From Bradyrhizobium sp. CSA112 (GTDB lineage: Bacteria > Pseudomonadota > Alphaproteobacteria > Rhizobiales > Xanthobacteraceae): 64,000 nt of DNA. The notes beneath the pieces are model-generated. The model saw only the letters and a list, made by a program, of their open reading frames with translations, ran no database searches and was not told the origin of the DNA. Positions 43,829-52,474 of this stretch are shown here, one piece after another. Each line of letters begins with the position of its first letter. Positions within the stretch are counted from its first letter, which is position 1. The translations under genes were made by a program, and so were the position numbers. The stretch covers positions 1-64,000 of the forward strand of contig NZ_JAACFS010000016.1 of NCBI RefSeq assembly GCF_029051645.1. The letters run 5' to 3'.

Positions 43829-45357
43829 TGAGCTTGTGGAAGCGTAGCCTTGCGGCCCGTTTCATCTGTTTCACGCTGCTGTCTTTAGTGCTGTCACAAG
43901 CCATCGTGTTCTTCATTTCGTGGGATGAGCACGGGCAGGCGATTCGGAAGGCCGCGAAAGGCGAGATATTCAGCCGGTGCGCCTCGCTCGCCCGAGTCCT
44001 GGAGGCGACGCCTCCGGCGCTGCAGAGCGATATCCTTAATGCCAGCAACACCAGTTCAGCGAGATATTGGATATCGACCAACGGTCTGAAGGATGCCTCC
44101 GCGTGGCGAGAGGAGGCATGGGAGCGCTTGGCGCAGCCATTGCCGCGCATGTCCTTTCCCGGCCACAGCGTGCCCGCCGAGGCCAGACCGGATTTCGCGC
44201 GAAACACTGCCACCACCAGCAGCGCCACGTCCACACACTGGATCGACCTAAAGCCGGAAGCCTGGCCGCTGTCCCGACCAGCGAAGTTTCTTTATCTCGA
44301 TGATGCCACCGGCATGGGCTTGGCCGTTCAGTTGGCAAACGGCGCATGGCTGAACACAGCATTTGCCAAACCCGCGCAAGACGGCTTCTGGACCTCCAAA
44401 TCCACCTTGGCGCTCGGCCTCTCCGCGTTGTCATTGTCGATTATTGCCGTATTTGCAGCTCGAGGCATCGCGCAACCATTGCGTCGCCTGGCGGTAGCGG
44501 CCGAAGCCTTCGGCCGCGGTCAGGAGATCGTACCGCTGCCGGAAACCGGCCCCGACGATATCCGACGTACCGCCGAGACATTCAATCGCATGCAAGAGCG
44601 CCTGCACCGTTTCGTCGACGACCGCACCAGAATGCTGGCCGCCATCGGCCATGATCTGCGTACACCTCTAACCTCGCTCCGTTTGCGTGCGGAATTCGTG
44701 CCCGACGAGGACGTCCGCGAGAAAATGCTCTCCACAATTGCCGAGATCCAGACGATGACAGAGGCGACACTCGCATTCGCTCGCGAAGACGCTACCGCAG
44801 AAAGCACGCGGAACGTGGACCTCTCGGCTCTCGTGGAAAGTCTCTGCGATGATCTCGCTGAACTCGGTTATGATATCTCCTTTTCTGAAGGGCAGAAGAT
44901 CAGCTACAGTTGCCGACCAGACGCACTGCGCCGCGCGTGCCGCAACCTCGTTGAAAATGCCATCCGGTATGGCGAGCGAGCGCGCGTCAGCGTGGAAAGG
45001 CAAGCGGATAGTGTCGAAATCACCGTCTCGGACGACGGCCCCGGTATTCCAGATGGTGCCAAAGAGCAGGTTTTTACGCCGTTCTTCCGGATGGAGAATT
45101 CACGGAACCGCGAAACAGGAGGCGTAGGTCTCGGCCTTTCCATTGCCCGGACCATTGTCCGCCACCACGGCGGCGATATCGTCTTAACCAACAAGCAGAA
45201 GGGGCTGCAGGCGACCATTAGCCTGCCAGCGCTGGACGGCGGGCCGCCTCCTCCCATCAGCCGCCCGGTCGCAGAAGCGAAGGATGTCATCAACGCTCTC
45301 GAATCGGCAAAACCTTCGGTGGCCGCGATCTTGCAGCGCGCGTCGAAATCATATTGA
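43825..45357 (+). CDS. Two-component sensor histidine kinase
   Basis: A 510-residue inner-membrane kinase. It has a first transmembrane segment FICFTLLSLVLSQAIVFFIS (about 13-32), a periplasmic domain of about 160 residues, and a second segment near 193-213. HAMP follows, then the H-box AAIGHDLRTPLTSLRLRAEF, a G-box ATPase domain (NLVENAIRYG, DDGPGIP, GVGLGLS) and a short variable tail. It pairs with the OmpR regulator just before it. The sensed signal is unknown. Confidence 0.88.
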   Translation: MMSLWKRSLAARFICFTLLSLVLSQAIVFFISWDEHGQAIRKAAKGEIFSRCASLARVLEATPPALQSDILNASNTSSARYWISTNGLKDASAWREEAWERLAQPLPRMSFPGHSVPAEARPDFARNTATTSSATSTHWIDLKPEAWPLSRPAKFLYLDDATGMGLAVQLANGAWLNTAFAKPAQDGFWTSKSTLALGLSALSLSIIAVFAARGIAQPLRRLAVAAEAFGRGQEIVPLPETGPDDIRRTAETFNRMQERLHRFVDDRTRMLAAIGHDLRTPLTSLRLRAEFVPDEDVREKMLSTIAEIQTMTEATLAFAREDATAESTRNVDLSALVESLCDDLAELGYDISFSEGQKISYSCRPDALRRACRNLVENAIRYGERARVSVERQADSVEITVSDDGPGIPDGAKEQVFTPFFRMENSRNRETGGVGLGLSIARTIVRHHGGDIVLTNKQKGLQATISLPALDGGPPPPISRPVAEAKDVINALESAKPSVAAILQRASKSY

Positions 45358-45616
45358 TCGTCCAGCAGACCGCCGATTGACCGATTCCATTTGGATGGGG
45401 TGCCTGTCAGCTTGAATGGGTGTGCCTGTCAGCCGCAAAGCCATTTTGGATTTCGTCATTTTCTTCGTTCAGACTTGGATCCCTCGTTCAGACTTGGACG
45501 AACGCATCGCGGACGGCGCAAGCCAATTATCAGTTGCAACGGTGTCCCTTCCAGAAGGGTACAGGTTGCTGCAAACTGCATATGTAGCCCGCGATTCGTA
45601 GATGTCTTGAGGAGCC
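45358..45616. repeat. Gene-free gap with two pairs of short direct repeats
   Basis: The sequence gtgcctgtcagc occurs at 45400-45411 and 45422-45433. The 15-base sequence tcgttcagacttgga occurs at 45465-45479 and 45484-45498. Such tandem copies suggest local duplication. The stretch must include the promoter of the small membrane protein at 45617, but no sigma consensus is clear. Confidence 0.45.
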
Positions 45617-45886
45617 ATGAACGAGACCTTGATATCCGCCTGCATGATGTTTCTCGTTCCAGCAACGCTCTTGTTTGGCGCCTTGGGTGTCGCGAACTCG
45701 TCCTTTCTCAAGGTGCTGGTCTGCTTGCTTGGCGTAGCCACGACAGGACTATGGCTTTACCGGATATGGTGGTGGACAAACCTGTCTTTGATTGATCGCA
45801 AAACGGCGCTTGGTCTCGCGGGCATGTTTGCGTGCGCGTGGCTGGTGACATTCCTGGTGCAGTTGAAGAATGTGTTCTCGCGCTGA
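45617..45886 (+). CDS. Small membrane protein (89 aa)
   Basis: An 89-residue inner-membrane protein with three predicted hydrophobic segments (about 5-25, 29-49 and 62-82). The second is followed by the tryptophan-rich YRIWWWTN. Ribosome site gaggagcc precedes the ATG. No family known to me. It converges on the small gene at 45898. Confidence 0.6.
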   Translation: MNETLISACMMFLVPATLLFGALGVANSSFLKVLVCLLGVATTGLWLYRIWWWTNLSLIDRKTALGLAGMFACAWLVTFLVQLKNVFSR

Positions 45887-45897
45887 CCGGGTACCCA

Positions 45898-46077
45898 TCA
45901 GGGCCCCGCAGCGATGCGAATACCCAGGGCCAGAAGAGCGCAGCCCACAAGGCCGGCTATGAAAACCGCACGCATCCACGGCTTGCGCAGAATGATCTCG
46001 CCCTGCCGTGCCTTCTCGCCGGGATAGGCTCGGGAACCATCCGAATGTCGGCCCGTTGGATTTTGCTTTTCTGGCAT
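45898..46077 (-). CDS. Small single-span membrane protein (59 aa)
   Basis: A 59-residue protein with a charged N-terminal half (NPTGRHSDGSRAYPGEKARQ) and one C-terminal transmembrane segment (FIAGLVGCALLALGIRIA). I recall near-identical small proteins as a family in Bradyrhizobium genomes, annotated hypothetical. The ATG at 46077 begins the conserved sequence. Its topology would place the N-terminal half in the cytoplasm. Confidence 0.6.
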   Translation of the reverse strand: MPEKQNPTGRHSDGSRAYPGEKARQGEIILRKPWMRAVFIAGLVGCALLALGIRIAAGP

Positions 46078-46430
46078 TGCATACCGCCTTGGCAAGATGC
46101 CGCGGATGCTCCACGAAGGTGTTCCTGATGGAACGCGCCCGCGTCATCGCATTGCCGATAATGTCAATGTAATAACTATCTATGTTACGATTTGATCCTT
46201 CGACGAGGCACGGGTTGACGCATCTACCTTCTGATCGTAGCCGGTGCGGACACCGAGGTACTGGCGCTTAAAGGTACTGGCGCTTAGCCGCGCCGCGCTT
46301 GAACGACTGCCTGCTGAAAGGCACCAGGCGCGCCGGATCAAGGCGCGGGCTTGGCGAGCCGCCGGTTCGGCCCATTCCTCCGTCAGCCGGTCCTCGACCG
46401 TCAGTTGTGCCCGCCGCGACGTTCAATCGG
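46078..46430. other. 353-base gene-free stretch with a tandem repeat
   Basis: No gene is supported. The 15-base sequence aggtactggcgctta occurs at 46256-46270 and again at 46272-46286 (16-base period). The rest is ordinary intergenic DNA between the small membrane protein and the 3' end of the protease gene. Confidence 0.45.
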
Positions 46431-47921
46431 TCAACTGACGGGAATGGCGACAAATCGCGTTGCCTGGTTTGCCTTTACCCGCGCCAATGCGATGCGCTTG
46501 CCCTTGCTTTGAACCTCGGTCAGCGCCTTGTAGAAGTCGGCAGGAGTCATCACGGCGTTGCCGCCTACGTCGAGAATAACATCCCCGGTCGAAAGTCCGC
46601 TCTCAGCGGCAACACCGCCGGGGTCAAGATCGGTGACGACGACACCTCGGACGCCGAGACCAATGTTGTCCGCAGGCATCAGGGTCAGTCCGACGTTTGG
46701 TTTATTGCCGTCTGGCGTCGGTGATTCCGATTTTTCAGCAATCGAGCGGCTCTCAGGAACCGGAAGCTCGCCCAGCGTTATGTTGATATTTTTTTGCTCG
46801 TTCTGACGGACCAGGCGAAGCTCGATTGATTTGCCGGGAGGCATATCGCTGACCCTCTTTATCAAGTCGCGATCATTGCCGGCTGGCTGGCCCGCAACCG
46901 AAGTGATGACGTCGCCGGGCGCGATGTCGGCTTTCGCAGCCGGGCTGTCCGGTTGGATTTCGGCAACCAAGACGCCGTGGACCGGTTTGTTGAGACCGAG
47001 ACCCTCGACGAGGTCGGGACTCACCGACTGAACCTCGACGCCGATCCAGCCACGGGAGACTGTACCGTTCTGCTTGAGTCTTTCCGCGATCGTCTTCACT
47101 GTTTCCGCCGGAATGGCAAAGCCGACACCGACCGAGCCGCCTGTCGGCGAAAATATTGCGCTGTTGATGCCAATCACTTTGCCGCTGACATCGAAGGTCG
47201 GTCCACCGGAGCTGCCTTGATTGACCGGCGCATCGATTTGGATGAAGTCGTTGTAGGGGCCAATGATATCGCGCGCGCGGGCCGAGACAATTCCCGCCGT
47301 CACCGTCCCACCGAGTCCAAATGGGTTACCGACGGCAAGAACCCGCGCGCCGATCCGAGGCGCCTTGTCAGCGATCTGGGCAACCGGGAATTCCTGTTCG
47401 CCTTCTATCTTGAGCAGTGCGAGGTCTGTTTTCGGGTCGGCGCCAACCAGCTTCGCAGGGTAAATCTTGCCGTCGTCGGTGGTGATCTCAATTTTTTCGC
47501 TGCGCCTGACCAGATGGCTGGTCGTCATGGCGTATCCATCCGATGATATGAAAAAGCCTGACCCCAGAGTGGTGGCGATACGAGGCTGCGAAGTGCCTCG
47601 GTCGCCCATCGGCACATCGGAACGATTCGAGGGCGCGCCGCGACCGGAAGGCCGTTCCTCTTCGTCGGCGTCCTGCTCCACCTTCGCGCGCACCCCCACG
47701 ACCGTCGGCTTGATGCGATCCACGAGGTCTTCAAAGCCCACTGGCAGTGCGGCAGATCGAAAACCAACGGCGGGATTGTACCAGGAGTACAGTTCTCTCC
47801 ACGTGGAGGCATTCGATCCAGCCAGCCAGGCAGCCGTTCCGACTCCGAGAATTCCGATCGCAAGAATAGAAGCAGCGAGAATGGCGCGGCGCATCTTACC
47901 AGCGGTACGTTTTTCGGCCAT
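46431..47921 (-). CDS. Do/HtrA-type periplasmic serine protease
   Basis: A 496-residue protease/chaperone of the DegP/DegQ type with an N-terminal membrane anchor or signal (AILAASILAIGILGVG). The catalytic triad is in place: His136 (TSHLV), Asp166 (TDLALL) and Ser238 (NQGSSGGP). Two PDZ domains follow at about 270-365 and 400-490. The start at 47921 is preceded by ggagaagg. It degrades or refolds damaged envelope proteins. The acidic/Pro-rich insert at 85-115 (DADEEERPSGRGAP) is longer than in the E. coli protein. Confidence 0.92.
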   Translation of the reverse strand: MAEKRTAGKMRRAILAASILAIGILGVGTAAWLAGSNASTWRELYSWYNPAVGFRSAALPVGFEDLVDRIKPTVVGVRAKVEQDADEEERPSGRGAPSNRSDVPMGDRGTSQPRIATTLGSGFFISSDGYAMTTSHLVRRSEKIEITTDDGKIYPAKLVGADPKTDLALLKIEGEQEFPVAQIADKAPRIGARVLAVGNPFGLGGTVTAGIVSARARDIIGPYNDFIQIDAPVNQGSSGGPTFDVSGKVIGINSAIFSPTGGSVGVGFAIPAETVKTIAERLKQNGTVSRGWIGVEVQSVSPDLVEGLGLNKPVHGVLVAEIQPDSPAAKADIAPGDVITSVAGQPAGNDRDLIKRVSDMPPGKSIELRLVRQNEQKNINITLGELPVPESRSIAEKSESPTPDGNKPNVGLTLMPADNIGLGVRGVVVTDLDPGGVAAESGLSTGDVILDVGGNAVMTPADFYKALTEVQSKGKRIALARVKANQATRFVAIPVS

Positions 47922-48094
47922 GAGCCTTCTCCAATCGCCCAATCCAGACCTACCCGGCGGCCCTCCAGCACCCGATGAGCATTGAATTCAAGGAGTCAAC
48001 TCTCGTCTCAGCCGAGGCACACGGAAACGGTTCGCCCTCGGAATTCCATATGCTTCTGGCAGCCGAGCCCCTGAGGGCGCAGCGGCGCAATCCC

Positions 48095-48991
48095 TTACGC
48101 GGACGAGACGTGAGAACCTCCCGGTTCGACGACGCCGCACATAGCGGCACCGGTTGCCGCCGGGTCGTACTTCCTCGCGGCGTCAGCCAGCGATACGATA
48201 CCTACGAGGCGCTTGTTTCGATTGACGACCGGCAACCGCCTAACCTGTATATCGCTCATATTTTGAATAACACCGTCGACGCTATCGTCCTCAAAGCAAT
48301 ACTTGACGTCCCTCGTCATTGCGTCGCGGACGCACGATTGCCCGTCCCTGCCCTGCGCGATTGCCCGTGTCATGATATCGCGATCGGTGATCATCCCGAC
48401 CAAGCGATCGTTCTCGCCGACAGGTAAAACGCCTATATCCCTGGCCGTCATGCGTTTGGCGACCTCTCCCAGCGTATCGTTCGGGCTGGCAAGTTGCACA
48501 TTCCGACTCATCACGTCTGCCACTTTCACTGATCCGTTTCCATGCTTAGCCTGGGGAATGCGGCCGCTTGGCCAAAGCATCCTGATGTCCTCTGGCAATG
48601 CGTGGCGCACTTTTGCCGTTTCGGGCTCGACGACGTGTCGCTGGACGGCGGAGAATACAGCCTTGATGGCTTTCTCCGGATTTACGGATTTTCCTCCGCC
48701 TTCGAGGCCATCCGCAACGCGAGCGACGAACTCCTCACGTGAACGCATCGGGTCTGGCTGAACAGCCGGACGATACTGCTCATAGAAGGCTCCACGAATC
48801 AGCAAGGGCAATTGCGCAGCAAGATGCGCCGCGTCCTCGACGGGGAGCCGATCACGCAAGGCCCGAAGGACGACGCCAAGAACGCGCCAGGCTAATCGAC
48901 GATCCGGTCCGATCTCCTTTGAAATCTCCTTGAGCCAGACATTGGTCGCGTGAATCGATCTGTCGAAAGTTTCAAGGCCATTCGCGCTCAT
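48095..48991 (-). CDS. DUF2267 - CBS domain pair protein
   Basis: A 298-residue fusion protein. The first 130 residues match DUF2267 (TNVWLKEISKEIG, LPLLIRGAFYEQYRP). Residues about 140-280 contain two CBS repeats, VADVMSRNVQLASPNDTLGE and VRDAMTRDVKYCFEDDSVDG, each followed by LPV and IVS/ITD strands that typically bind adenine nucleotides. It is probably an energy- or stress-sensing module. A perfect EcfG promoter on the minus strand (49024-49048) lies about 30 bases upstream. ATG at 48991 chosen because MSANGLETF begins DUF2267. Confidence 0.85.
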   Translation of the reverse strand: MSANGLETFDRSIHATNVWLKEISKEIGPDRRLAWRVLGVVLRALRDRLPVEDAAHLAAQLPLLIRGAFYEQYRPAVQPDPMRSREEFVARVADGLEGGGKSVNPEKAIKAVFSAVQRHVVEPETAKVRHALPEDIRMLWPSGRIPQAKHGNGSVKVADVMSRNVQLASPNDTLGEVAKRMTARDIGVLPVGENDRLVGMITDRDIMTRAIAQGRDGQSCVRDAMTRDVKYCFEDDSVDGVIQNMSDIQVRRLPVVNRNKRLVGIVSLADAARKYDPAATGAAMCGVVEPGGSHVSSA

Positions 48992-49023
48992 GTGGCAACT
49001 CCGCGAGTTGGGCATTACTGGCG

Positions 49024-49048
49024 AACGAGTGCCTGCCGAAGTGGTTCC
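49024..49048 (-). promoter_or_regulatory. EcfG general-stress promoter (minus strand)
   Basis: On the minus strand the site reads GGAAC, sixteen bases, CGTT, the exact consensus of the alphaproteobacterial EcfG sigma factor. The -10 part ends about 33 bases before the ATG of the DUF2267-CBS gene. This places that gene in the general stress regulon with good likelihood. Confidence 0.75.
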
Positions 49049-49244
49049 ATGCCGAATTGTGGCCGTTGGTGCGAATAGCCAAAAATGCGCGCCAGGCCGG
49101 GTGGAACCCAGCCTTTTGCCAATGCATGGCTGCTACGGATAGAGCGCAATGATTCCAAACTTCCGGGATCGTGCCCCGTAGGAAAGCATTACGGTCCCAT
49201 TTCGCATTGCGAAGATTTTGAATCCAGGTCGACGAGCGCTTGCC

Positions 49245-49269
49245 GGAACGTCGTCTTGATTGAGGCGTT
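49245..49269 (+). promoter_or_regulatory. EcfG general-stress promoter (plus strand)
   Basis: GGAAC (49245-49249), exactly 16 bases, CGTT (49266-49269), a perfect EcfG consensus, about 30 bases before the ATG at 49300. Together with the opposite site 200 bases away it makes a divergent stress-promoter pair. Confidence 0.75.
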
Positions 49270-49299
49270 CCTTTAGGACTCCACTCAGAGGAGATAGAC

Positions 49300-49593
49300 A
49301 TGAGAAAACTGACACTGACATTGCTCGCCGGCGCCGGTGCCCTCATAGCCTCGAGTGCATATGCGGCCGACGAGATTCGAACCGGAGGCAGTTCGCCCCT
49401 CCTTCATCAGGCACGGGTAGTCTGTGACGACACTGGCCGATGCTGGAACACCCGGAGTCGCGCGATCATCAGAGATGGTTACTATGCAGCTCCGCGATAC
49501 TATGACGACTACGATCGCGGCTACTATTATCGCAGGCCGGGCATAGGCGTTCATGGGCCGGGGTTCAGCTTCGGCATAGGCCCAGAGTGGTAA
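49300..49593 (+). CDS. Small exported tyrosine/arginine-rich protein, stress promoter
   Basis: A 97-residue protein with a signal peptide (RKLTLTLLAGAGALIASSAYA, cleavage after AYA). The mature part has a cysteine pair (VVCDDTGRCWNT) and a Tyr/Arg/Gly-rich C terminus (YYRRPGIGVHGPG). An aggaga ribosome site and a perfect EcfG promoter lie upstream, so it is probably induced by general stress. Function unknown; periplasmic location inferred. Confidence 0.75.
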   Translation: MRKLTLTLLAGAGALIASSAYAADEIRTGGSSPLLHQARVVCDDTGRCWNTRSRAIIRDGYYAAPRYYDDYDRGYYYRRPGIGVHGPGFSFGIGPEW

Positions 49594-49607
49594 CGCCATC
49601 AACACCC

Positions 49608-49637
49608 ACCCACCGAGCGATTCTTCGCTCGGTGGGT
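49608..49637 (+). terminator. Hairpin after the exported protein gene
   Basis: Arms acccaccgagcg (49608-49619) and cgctcggtgggt (49626-49637) are perfect complements with a loop of six bases. It stands 15 bases after the stop of the small exported protein. A T run is not directly behind it, so it may act as a stabilising 3' hairpin or a factor-dependent terminator. Confidence 0.55.
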
Positions 49638-49735
49638 CGCTGCCAATTTCTGCGAACCGCCGTTTAGGTTACGAGTTGTGATGCGCCGATCCTTTTTTCG
49701 CAGGAGACGTTCATTCGTCTCAGGGAGAATGCTCG

Positions 49736-50203
49736 ATGTGCGACTATAGTCTTCACGCTGTCAGATCGCGGGCCGCCAAGGTGGGCGACCAACTAATCTC
49801 AACCCGATTTCCCGGGACCGAAACGCGAGGCTTCGCGGCGGTGGGCGAGCCGGAAGTGGCAGTCTGCATTCTCCCGGGCACCGAACTGGTTTTTGAGCGC
49901 GAAATCGAGACCGTCCATGCGTTCGCTCCTTTCCTGCCGAGCCTCCGGTTTGGCATGCAAGGCGAACGACTTGCTCGGTTTCGACGACTCGACCCCCGCC
50001 AACCGCACGTGCATCATGACGCACTCGAGCTTGCCAACGGCAGGGGCGTCCTTGTGACGAGGCTCAGAGAGGGTCAGCGCGCGACTGTCCTGCAGCTACC
50101 GGCGAACCCGCAGTTCGGCAAGGCGGACGAGGGTCATCATCACGAGGGTCATCATCAGCCGATAGATGAAACCTCATCTCCAGAGACTGCTCGTGCAACA
50201 TGA
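49736..50203 (+). CDS. Uncharacterised protein of the MCDYSLHAV family
   Basis: A 155-residue protein that starts with the conserved phrase MCDYSLHAVRSRAAKVGDQL. I recall it from many Bradyrhizobium proteins called hypothetical. Other recognisable parts are GFAAVGEPEVAVCILPGTEL and HHDALELANGRGVLVT. A C-terminal histidine cluster (EGHHHEGHH) could bind a metal. No domain of known function. An agggaga ribosome site is visible, and a perfect hairpin (gagacg and cgtctc, 49704-49721) lies just before it. Confidence 0.65.
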   Translation: MCDYSLHAVRSRAAKVGDQLISTRFPGTETRGFAAVGEPEVAVCILPGTELVFEREIETVHAFAPFLPSLRFGMQGERLARFRRLDPRQPHVHHDALELANGRGVLVTRLREGQRATVLQLPANPQFGKADEGHHHEGHHQPIDETSSPETARAT

Positions 50204-50268
50204 TAATCGCCAATAAGCGCATAGCGGGCGCGATATCGGGTTGGCGTCGCTAACAACCGTCGTGGTCG

Positions 50269-51201
50269 GTGGAGAATGTGAACGGTCGCAGCCAGACAGG
50301 TAAACTTGCCGTCGTGTTTGGCGGGACCGGCTTTCTCGGCCGGCGGGCAGTCCGGCATCTACGCAGCCACGAGTTTTCCGTTCGCGTTGCGTCGAGACAT
50401 CCCGATCGAGGCCGGGATCTGTTTGGGTCCGACGATTCCCGGATCGAATCGATCGAGGTGAATATTCACAACGAGCCATCAATCGCCAGAGCTGTAGCCG
50501 GCGCTTATGGCGTGGTGAATGCAGTTAGTCTTTATGTCGAGCGTGGACGGGAGACGTTTCATTCCGTACATGTCGAGGCTGCTCACCATATAGCGGCGCA
50601 GGCGCAACAAGCTGGAGTCGAGCGGCTCGTACACATTTCTGGAATCGGCTCCGATGCGACCTCGTCGTCACCCTACATTCGCAAACGCGGCGAGGGCGAG
50701 TCGGCAGTCCGGGCAGCGTTTGCCGGCGCGATCATTGTTCGTCCGGCCGTAATGTTCGGCCCGGATGACACGTTTATTACGACCATAATCACGCTCCTCC
50801 GGCGCTTCCCCGTTTACCCAATGTTCGGGCAAGGACTGACGAGATTGCAGCCGGCTTACGTGGACGACGTGGGAGAAGCGATTGCGCTGATATTGCAAGG
50901 GTCTGAAACGGACGCCACGTTCGAGTGCGGTGGCCCGCGCGTTTACGCTTATAAGGAGCTCGTCAGCACCCTCGCGCGCGAAGCCGGAGTTAAACCCATT
51001 CTTCTTCCCGTTCCCTTCGCCGCGTGGCATGCATTGTCGCGGATTTTGGCAATATTGCCGAGCCCGCCAATTACTCGTCATCAAGTAGCGCTTATGCAAG
51101 TCGACAATATGCAATCCCCGGAAATGCCGGGGTTTGAACAGCTTGGAATTTCACCGCGCGCGGTCGAGGAAATCATCCGGACTATGCTGAGAGGCCACTA
51201 A
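50269..51201 (+). CDS. NAD(P)-binding (NDUFA9-like/atypical SDR) protein
   Basis: A protein of about 310 residues of the extended SDR group. The N-terminal Rossmann motif VVFGGTGFLGRRAVRHLR (about 14-31) binds NAD(P). The later IIVRPAVMFGPDDTFITTI and the AYVDDVGEAI segments match the NDUFA9-like complex I accessory family and nucleotide-sugar epimerase relatives. The catalytic Tyr-x-x-x-Lys of true SDRs is not evident. The start is a GTG (50269); a GTG at 50278 is an alternative. Function unproven; a role related to respiratory complex I is possible but only by family. Confidence 0.75.
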   Translation: MENVNGRSQTGKLAVVFGGTGFLGRRAVRHLRSHEFSVRVASRHPDRGRDLFGSDDSRIESIEVNIHNEPSIARAVAGAYGVVNAVSLYVERGRETFHSVHVEAAHHIAAQAQQAGVERLVHISGIGSDATSSSPYIRKRGEGESAVRAAFAGAIIVRPAVMFGPDDTFITTIITLLRRFPVYPMFGQGLTRLQPAYVDDVGEAIALILQGSETDATFECGGPRVYAYKELVSTLAREAGVKPILLPVPFAAWHALSRILAILPSPPITRHQVALMQVDNMQSPEMPGFEQLGISPRAVEEIIRTMLRGH

Positions 51202-51277
51202 GCTGAGAGGCTATCAAGGGCGAGCGCGCCCGCCTCAAGATAGATGGCCAAGGACCAGATAGCATCAATTGCCCGGG

Positions 51278-51511
51278 CTAGATTCGGTCGCGTAGACCCT
51301 TAACGCCTTCGCCTTGGGCGCAGTGCTCGCAACAATAAAATGTGCCCCCCTTCTCCAGGCCATGCCCGACGATGCGGATACCGCAATGATCGCAAGTTGG
51401 TGCGAGCGCATGAATGGCGCACTCAAAGCTATCAAAGGTGTGCGCCTTGCCGCTCATCGTGACCTGAAACGCCTTGTCGTAGTCGTTGCCGCAGGTTTCA
51501 CATGTAGCCAT
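51278..51511 (-). CDS. Small zinc-ribbon (CXXC) protein
   Basis: A 77-residue protein with three CXXC-type knuckles: CETCGN at the N terminus, CDHCG in the centre and CCEHCA near the C terminus. It probably binds one or two zinc or iron ions. I recall it as a small conserved rhizobial protein with no assigned role. The ATG at 51511 is preceded by aaggtgga. A longer frame upstream is not protein-like. Confidence 0.65.
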   Translation of the reverse strand: MATCETCGNDYDKAFQVTMSGKAHTFDSFECAIHALAPTCDHCGIRIVGHGLEKGGTFYCCEHCAQGEGVKGLRDRI

Positions 51512-51712
51512 GATGTCCACCTTCGCCGATATGTCGCAGATGTATATTGAAGTCTGCAAATGGCATCCGGTTCCAACAGCAGGGACCGCCAAACTTCGGT
51601 CAGCCGGCGCGAGAGATAGCAGGCAATTCCAAAACGCGGTGCGCGCCTCCACTAGTTCGAAGCAACGTGGGACAGTAGCACGAGCCGATACTGGCCGCAT
51701 GCGTCGCCCATT

Positions 51713-52267
51713 TCAGCGTATCGGGTGGTTATATCTTGGAGCGCGTCTCCATTTCTGTGATCGATTTGGTTGATATGGGTCAATCGCCGGGAAAACGTGT
51801 GTCAACGGGCTGCCCTGCGCCGGTAGGCTGATCGGCGAATCGTGAGCCACTTGTAAAGGCGGCTGACACAGCAATAAGCCGGCACCGGCCGCCGTGATTG
51901 AAGCCAAGAACTGAATATCCGGCCGTTGTGCGGGATCGTGCGCGACTGCTGCTGCTTCATATTGAAGTCTTGCATGGCAAGCGCAGCTCGGGAGGGCATT
52001 GAAACGCCCGCAGGCATCATGACGCATACAGGCAGCATCTAAAGCATCAACAGGCCGAGTTCCTGGTCGGCTACCCGGGCCACAGTAATTCCCATGAAAT
52101 AACAACCCGCCCTGATCGATGTGATGGCCGTCGCTGGCAACCGATTGCCTGACATGAAATTCCTCAGATCGCGCATCCGCCACTGCGGTCAGAACAACAC
52201 AGGCGCAAAGGCTGAAAACCACGCACGAGCGTCGCAGCCGGAAATACATGGCAAAAGGCCTTTTCAT
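51713..52267 (-). CDS. Exported phospholipase A2-like protein
   Basis: A 184-residue protein with a signal peptide (FRLRRSCVVFSLCACVVLTA, end near ADA). The next region contains HGNYCGPGS (about 58-66) and DALDAACMRHDACGRFN (about 74-90). These are the calcium loop and catalytic Cys-x-x-His-Asp-x-Cys signature of secreted phospholipase A2. His83 and Asp84 are the expected catalytic residues. Prokaryotic members are rare compared with eukaryotes. It would act in the periplasm or outside the cell, on phospholipids. Activity is inferred. The C-terminal 60 residues are Pro-rich and not part of the domain. Confidence 0.7.
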   Translation of the reverse strand: MKRPFAMYFRLRRSCVVFSLCACVVLTAVADARSEEFHVRQSVASDGHHIDQGGLLFHGNYCGPGSRPGTRPVDALDAACMRHDACGRFNALPSCACHARLQYEAAAVAHDPAQRPDIQFLASITAAGAGLLLCQPPLQVAHDSPISLPAQGSPLTHVFPAIDPYQPNRSQKWRRAPRYNHPIR

Positions 52268-52474
52268 GCTCGAGCCACCCAAAATTGTGGCCGGCTGGAA
52301 AATCCACTGAAAGCATAATGTTCAGGACGCGCCCCGGTTCCAGATGCAGTAGCGTTAGAGCGACCGCTGCGCTGGCTTCCGGCGCGCCGGCGAGCGGCGG
52401 GGCCGCCCATGTTGGTCTTTCCCGCCGGTCGAGCCGCGGCGGCTTTGGGCTAATCCGGATGCCCGAGCGCTGGT

